From positions 3,162,001 through 3,226,000 of the forward strand of contig RQOL01000824.1 in the NCBI GenBank assembly GCA_013076295.1: 64,000 bases of DNA, in the 5' to 3' direction. Positions 58,801 through 64,000 of this stretch are shown in pieces. The position numbers and the translations under genes are program-made. Source of the DNA: Sanderia malayensis (lineage: Eukaryota > Cnidaria > Scyphozoa > Semaeostomeae > Pelagiidae). The notes beneath the pieces are model-generated. The model did no database searches. It had not been told where the DNA came from and saw nothing but the letters and a program-made list of their open reading frames with translations. Each line of letters begins with the position of its first letter. Position 1 is the first letter of the stretch.

Positions 58801-61727
58801 ACACCTCACGCTAAGCAAATTGGCTTCAACTTTCGCTTGTGTGGAACTGTTTAGAGTGATGGGCACTCTACTCCATAGGTTAAAGGTTATCTTTAAGATA
58901 CACCTCAGGTTGTGAGAGACAACAGTACACACCTCATAGTAGATTTAGAGACAACCGTACACACCCCACAGTAGATTTAGAGAGAGATAGCTTGGTGTAG
59001 AATGCAGGACGGACATAAAATTTGCCCTTGATGTATACCTCATAGAATTAGAGACAACTATAGTTCAGTAAGCACCTCATTATAAAATTAAAGACAGCAA
59101 GTTTGGTACAGATTCGATGGAATATCGAATTAAAAGCAAGCGGATATGGAATGCCAGATAAGAGATGAGCTCCTTTATTCAAACATTTCAATAACATATA
59201 GTAGTGTATTGTGACTTTAGTTGGCCTTTAATTCTTTGATTCGACACGCACGTTGGTTTTACCAGAAGTAAATTAACGCCCCTTTTTATCAAACCGAACC
59301 GAGGTCGTTGAATAATGGCACTAGCTTCTTTCTTCTCGTCCGAAACGACAATTATTCACCTGCATCGGATTTTTGTGCTCTGAGTTAAAAATAGCCGACT
59401 ACCTGACTGGTGTTGCTGGTCAACTGGGTGGTGTTCAATGACTTCTTGCTCCCAAGGCACCAGTTGTCGACATGTAGAGTCACGCGCTACGGTGCAATTG
59501 TCCATCGAATTTAATCCGACGTTCCGATTCCGAATGCTTGCACCAGACTATTGCGAGAATGGGAAATCTGTTCGAAAACGAGACGAGGCTTTGAGTTTTA
59601 CACTCGAATTTCGAGCATAGTTGTTAAACGTCATCTTTTTTATTATTAGTGTATGGTAGAATGTGTACAATTTTTCATGCCGATAAACGTCATCACATAC
59701 GACAACACACATAGTTTTATATAGTAAAATCATTATTTTACAGTAATATTTCGACCCGTATTTGTCAAGGTCGTTATCAAAACATAATGGCCTAAGGCAA
59801 GAAAACACAGGAATTGCAGCACAGTAGTTTTCTATAGTAGTTTATATATATCACTAAATAAAAACCTATGCTTTTCTTGCGTTACGTCAAGCATACGTGA
59901 AACTAGTTAAAATAGAAGAAAACTTTCAAGACGTTGAGAAATTTCATGCCAGTGTGGCTCCAGTTACAGTGAGCACATGGATTTTGCTATTAGACACTGG
60001 GGAGAATCTAAGCCTCGTGACGTCAAGAACCATGTTTGATTAAGAAAGTCACAGATGACTATCATTTGTAATAATAGAGTTCTTTGAACCCGTAAATACC
60101 GTGAATTTGTGATTCATGTGATTACACGCGTTTAGAGTAAACATTGTGACGGTTTTGTTTTGTTTCATACGTAAATAGAAAGTAAGTTATATATATAGAA
60201 AACGCCTACGTAATATCATCTGCTCAGTTGCTGCAGTGCAGGCCAAGGGCTTCCACCGAGCCATGAGCAGAGTCGAGATATTAGGATAGCTTAGAGCCTG
60301 GCCTTCCTATATCATCGAGTGTTATAGGGAAGGAATATATGCATTGCATCAGCTCCTCGTTATACCTATAAGATACAGTAAAAGCCCGCCAAAAACCCTC
60401 AAATATTCCTTCCAGCCAATTGTCCAAATACAATTGCCATTGTTTCCTCTATTGTAGTATATTGTTAGGAAACAATGGCTCATCGTTTCCTTTATTGTTT
60501 GAACAGAAATCTCACCCTGAACCTTTTGATCTATTGATGCTAGTATGACATTTAGCTTGCTTGTATTTCAAATACGCTCAATGAATTGCGCAATGGAATC
60601 TGGGTATCTTGATTGCTGCAACAGTTGTCCAAATAGTTAACACCCCATGCATATACTCATACTGACCCGTGCGTATACCTAAACTGTCTGAACTTTACAT
60701 TTTGTCCCTTGAGTGCTCTGCAACCATAATGTACTCTTATTTACTTATATAGGTCGGCCTTCTGGGCGCTAATTCTTCCATGGTTTATAAAGAACTCCAA
60801 ATACAGTGTAATATTTGTTAGTGACATTCAAAGTTCATTATATTAATATGTCACTGTTTGTGACTTCAGTTGGTTGCGTGCGCAGACCTAGCCAATCATC
60901 TCCCTATTTTGTTCGCATTTCCAATTGAATTGAGTTGAATTGGTGCTGGTATAAAAGTTTAGTCTAGTCTACATAGTCTAGACTAAAAAGCAAATATTTC
61001 GCACACGGAGAGGTATACGTGGCATTCAATCCAGGGTCCCTTCTTCGACGACAAAGAATTGGCTGAGGCGAGAATATTACAGTCAGAACACATTCCAGCC
61101 AGCCAATACCTGGCTTATTGCATTATACTTGCATTGACTGCCCATTGTCTGCATGTTAAGGAGAGAGCTTTGTCTGGTTTTGATAAGATTGTTGTCCAGA
61201 AATCACGGCTAATATGTACAATAATATATTTGATATTACGTAAACAGTTTCAAAGGTATCTCTCTGTCATTTCTGTCCAGTAAACAGCTCTTAATTTAAT
61301 CAGTAATATTAAGTTTGACCGATTCAATATGTGGCACAATCCTCAATATCGATAGAATAAGATGAAGATATGATAAATTGGACTTGGTTAGGCTGTAATT
61401 CAGAGCACAGTGTTTATGAATAAGGACATCAGACATCAACAAAGCTATGATAGAAAAGACGGTGTTTTCAAAGACAGTTCAGAATGCAGGACTCGGACAG
61501 ACTGAAAGTTTTCATAAATATGTCCAGCCACACACTTTTTCATGAAAATGTAATTACAAGAACAATGTTCCTCGAAATTCCCATAATGCAATGAAAACTA
61601 AGAATAACAATTTTTAAATGTCGAGGAAAAGTGAACGTTAAGATGTATGTATAAAATTATAGAGTAGAAGCAAGAGAGTAGACTTAGTTCTCTGTTACTC
61701 CGAGTTTATTATTGCTCTGTACTTCTG

Positions 61728-61774
61728 TACACCGAGCACTGTGATGCCAGTGTAGATATTACGCATCTATAGAT
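61728..61774. repeat. Dispersed repeat fragment, copy 2
   Basis: TACACCGAGCACTGTGATGCC...CATCTATAGATA matches the fragment at 12174-12221 in the same orientation. Neither copy has clear terminal repeats. Confidence 0.7.
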
Positions 61775-62907
61775 ATATAAAATGATATATATCCAGCCAA
61801 AGTTGTTTGGCGGTATGGAATTATAAAATATATTATTTTCATCTCATTTGACTCGCGCGCAACAGTATTACGCCTTTTGCGTTATGCAAGGAACATATGA
61901 AATTATTGAAAGTCAATTACAATTCAAAGACAAGAAACTTTATTAGTTCAATTTGCCAACTAACATTTGCTCCTCAACTATCATCTGTCTCTGACCATGA
62001 TGAAGAAAGAGTTAACAGGCCTAACAAAGGGCAATAAAATGCTATTACAAAGCTGCAAATGTGTTTTCGCTGTCAATAAGAATGAACGTCGCTCTTTTTG
62101 ATAATCACAATGAGAAGTGACAGAATTTTTCTTTGCGAGATGTCCGCAAGGTCCGCAATTTCATTGAAAACGCCATGTGCTTGGCAATTTCAGCTGTTGC
62201 GGTTGCACGAATTGAATAATTATTAAAATCACAAGAATAATAAAACATCTTGAGTTTCTGAAGATTATTTCCTACTTCTATTCGAACTAGGTGAATTAAA
62301 CACGTAAAATTTGTCAATAAAACCCAGTTATACTTTTCAGTTTAAAATCGCATAACAATGCAACTTAACCACAAAGTCGACACAGCAGTTGTTTCCCATA
62401 GTGATACGGCGAAAGAGAGATGTAAACTGCCATCTTGGTGGAGCCTCGTTGCCGAGTGACACTTCTTCTTGAACGACTGCCGCGAAGAATTTCGGCTGAT
62501 ATCTGATTAGAGTTTTGACCACAAAAGGTGTGCAAGACACTTTTTAAAGAATTGTCACGTTTAAGCTTATCAATCGGATCAATATTGTGTGCAAAATTCT
62601 CTGCATTTTGAAGTAAACAACATGGCTTGGTAAATGTACGAAACATGTTGTTTACTTCATGACTTTTATGCCAAACATGTATTTGACAACATGGTCATAA
62701 TTGACTAAAATCTGTATACAAAGACTTTTCTATAAAACAGTCGATAGCTTTAGAACAATATCAATATTTTAGAATACCAGTTTGATAAAAAAAAATGGGG
62801 GTTACACGGAAAACTATAATCTCTAACAACAAATCTTTCCAAACAGCGTAAATATAAATATAAATATAAATACACACTTGAATAAAAAGTTAACATGAAA
62901 GTAGCTA

Positions 62908-63183
62908 CCATAAGAGACAAAAGTCCTGGGACACCTAGGATTTTTGCAAGTTTTGCAGGGATACTTCATCCCCCTCCTTCCAAAACAATATTGTCTGCAG
63001 AGACTGTTATTTTCAAAATTGTAGAAACTCTTTTGGCCCAGTGATGAAAAAAGACTTGTGCACAAGACAACATCGTTTGGGGGGAGTGGGGGTCGCATTC
63101 TGATCACAGGGAGCAAAGTGTGCAGAAACATAGCATTATCTAATGAAATGTTCAGGTGTCCCAGGGACCTTTGTCCCCTATTG
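62908..63183. mobile_element. MITE with GGGACAAAAGTC inverted ends, copy 2
   Basis: The left end CCATAAGAGACAAAAGTCCT pairs with the right end GGACCTTTGTCCCCTATTG, flanked by TA. The next inner block, GGGACACCT, is also inverted on the two sides. The insert is about 276 bp and non-coding. It lies about 290 bp upstream of the HACD start codon. Confidence 0.7.
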
Positions 63184-63469
63184 TACGTTGTTAATAGCCT
63201 GTCGAAGCTGCATTGCCAAAGTGATTTCTGTTAGGTCATTGGCTAACCAAACTCGGCCCTTCAGCGGGGCCAAATCGAAGGACATTTTCATGCAAATATG
63301 AGGAATTTTACATGAAGAGATTCGAGAAAACTGGTTTTGACTAGTGATATAAATCATTTACTTTGCTACTCTCACTCACTTAGCTCTGCACTCTGCCCTG
63401 CGCGTTTAGTTTGCAAAGATTAGCAAACAAGATTTGCTGGCCGCATAATTTTCCTACAACTCTGGAAAA

Positions 63470-64000
63470 ATGCCCGAGCGTGGAAATTTATCAGCACGAA
63501 ATATCTATTTGGTTGTTTACAACACAGGCCTGTTCCTTGGCTGGTTTGGTGTACTTGTCTCTCTTTGCAAGGGCGGCCTAAACGCACGTGATGCATCAAC
63601 AACTGGAGGCGGACGCCGAAACGTGTTTCAGGAAACTTATTCAAATGCCGAACTCTTACTCAAGGTATCACAAACAGCTGCATTGCTGGAGATACTGCAC
63701 TGTATTGTGAAGTTCGTTCCTTCTTCGCCGGTTCTAACCGGTTTTCAAGTCTGCTCGAGACTTTTCGTGTTGTGGATGGTCACTGATAAAGTTCCTTCAA
63801 CCCAGTCTGGTCCAGGCGTATTGCTTTATCTCGTCTGCTGGAGCATAACGGAGGTTATCAGATACCCCTACTACGTGTTCAACATTCTCTGGGATGCCCC
63901 ATACGCGTTGCTGTGGTGTCGATACACATTCTTCTTCGTGCTGTACCCACTGGGCGTTCTGGGTGAGCTCATGACCATATTTGCTTCTCTGAACAGCGTC
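63470..64000 (+). CDS. 3-hydroxyacyl-CoA dehydratase (HACD/PTPLA family), 5' part, runs off the window
   Basis: An open frame of 177 codons with no stop begins at ATG 63470. HACD is a multi-pass ER membrane enzyme that removes water from 3-hydroxyacyl-CoA, the third step of very-long-chain fatty acid elongation. Matching family stretches are YLVVYNTGLFLGWFGVL (TM1), ALLEILHCIVKFVPSSPVLT, GFQVCSRLFVLWMVTD, CWSITEVIRYPYYVFN and YTFFFVLYPLGVLGEL. The catalytic Tyr and Glu, seven residues apart in the family (Y149/E156 in yeast Phs1), are Y159 and E166 here. The pattern is closest to HACD1/HACD2 by eye. No intron is seen in the first 531 coding bases. The remaining C-terminal helices lie beyond base 64000. 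Confidence 0.93.
   Translation, partial: MPERGNLSARNIYLVVYNTGLFLGWFGVLVSLCKGGLNARDASTTGGGRRNVFQETYSNAELLLKVSQTAALLEILHCIVKFVPSSPVLTGFQVCSRLFVLWMVTDKVPSTQSGPGVLLYLVCWSITEVIRYPYYVFNILWDAPYALLWCRYTFFFVLYPLGVLGELMTIFASLNSV

Larger units (their letters stand above)
53046..63469. other. Largely non-coding interval between SPSB and HACD
   Basis: It contains the foldback element (54779-55854), a possible orphan exon (54588-54690), the MITE at 62908-63183 and a dispersed repeat at 61728-61774. The remaining frames are short and resemble no family I know. Around 60945-60985 a TATAAAAG is followed by a palindromic TCTAGACTA cluster; no gene clearly follows it. Confidence 0.5.

Overview
This window looks like nuclear DNA of an invertebrate animal, most plausibly an anthozoan cnidarian (sea anemone or coral). 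The reasons are AT-rich sequence, short exons split by GT-AG introns, an intronless rhodopsin-type receptor, and abundant short inverted-repeat transposons, including families that read 'taaatcctcgaataagcccc'. The lineage is inferred; no species-diagnostic marker is present.

Layout. (1) 1-5238, + strand: 3' part of a gene for a pleckstrin-homology (PH) domain protein with a basic, coiled-coil tail. (2) 7043-30239, + strand: a complete centrosomal protein 104 (CEP104) gene. I joined 37 coding exons in frame (2736 nt, 911 residues). They encode the N-terminal jelly-roll domain, a coiled coil, a TOG domain and a C-terminal zinc-finger block. One of its introns (12950-16612) contains an intronless GPCR gene on the opposite strand (13108-14679). 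The next intron has a GC donor and is mostly a 78-copy, 20-bp minisatellite. (3) 31009-32528 (-) and 37548-40242 (+): two head-to-head paralogues of a Gfo/Idh/MocA oxidoreductase resembling inositol 2-dehydrogenase. They share the same three-exon structure, and their 3' ends are almost identical through the stop codon into the 3' flank, which points to recent gene conversion. (4) 40243-50382: about 10 kb without a recognisable gene, holding several MITEs. (5) 50383-53045, + strand: a two-exon SPRY/SOCS-box gene of the SPSB1/SPSB4 (gustavus) type. (6) 53046-63469: mostly non-coding, with a 1.08-kb foldback transposon and one possible orphan exon. (7) 63470-64000, + strand: 5' part of a 3-hydroxyacyl-CoA dehydratase (HACD/PTPLA) gene that runs off the window.

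The genes are functionally unrelated (cilium/centriole tip, signalling receptor, sugar-alcohol redox, ubiquitin-ligase adaptor, very-long-chain fatty acid synthesis), as is normal for animal synteny. The most interesting structural signals are the converted inverted oxidoreductase pair with its repeat-rich spacer, the uninterrupted minisatellite in a GC-AG intron, the nested receptor, and a well preserved set of non-autonomous DNA transposons whose target-site duplications can still be read. I found no CRISPR array, operon or other prokaryotic system, and no evidence of a wholly new system.
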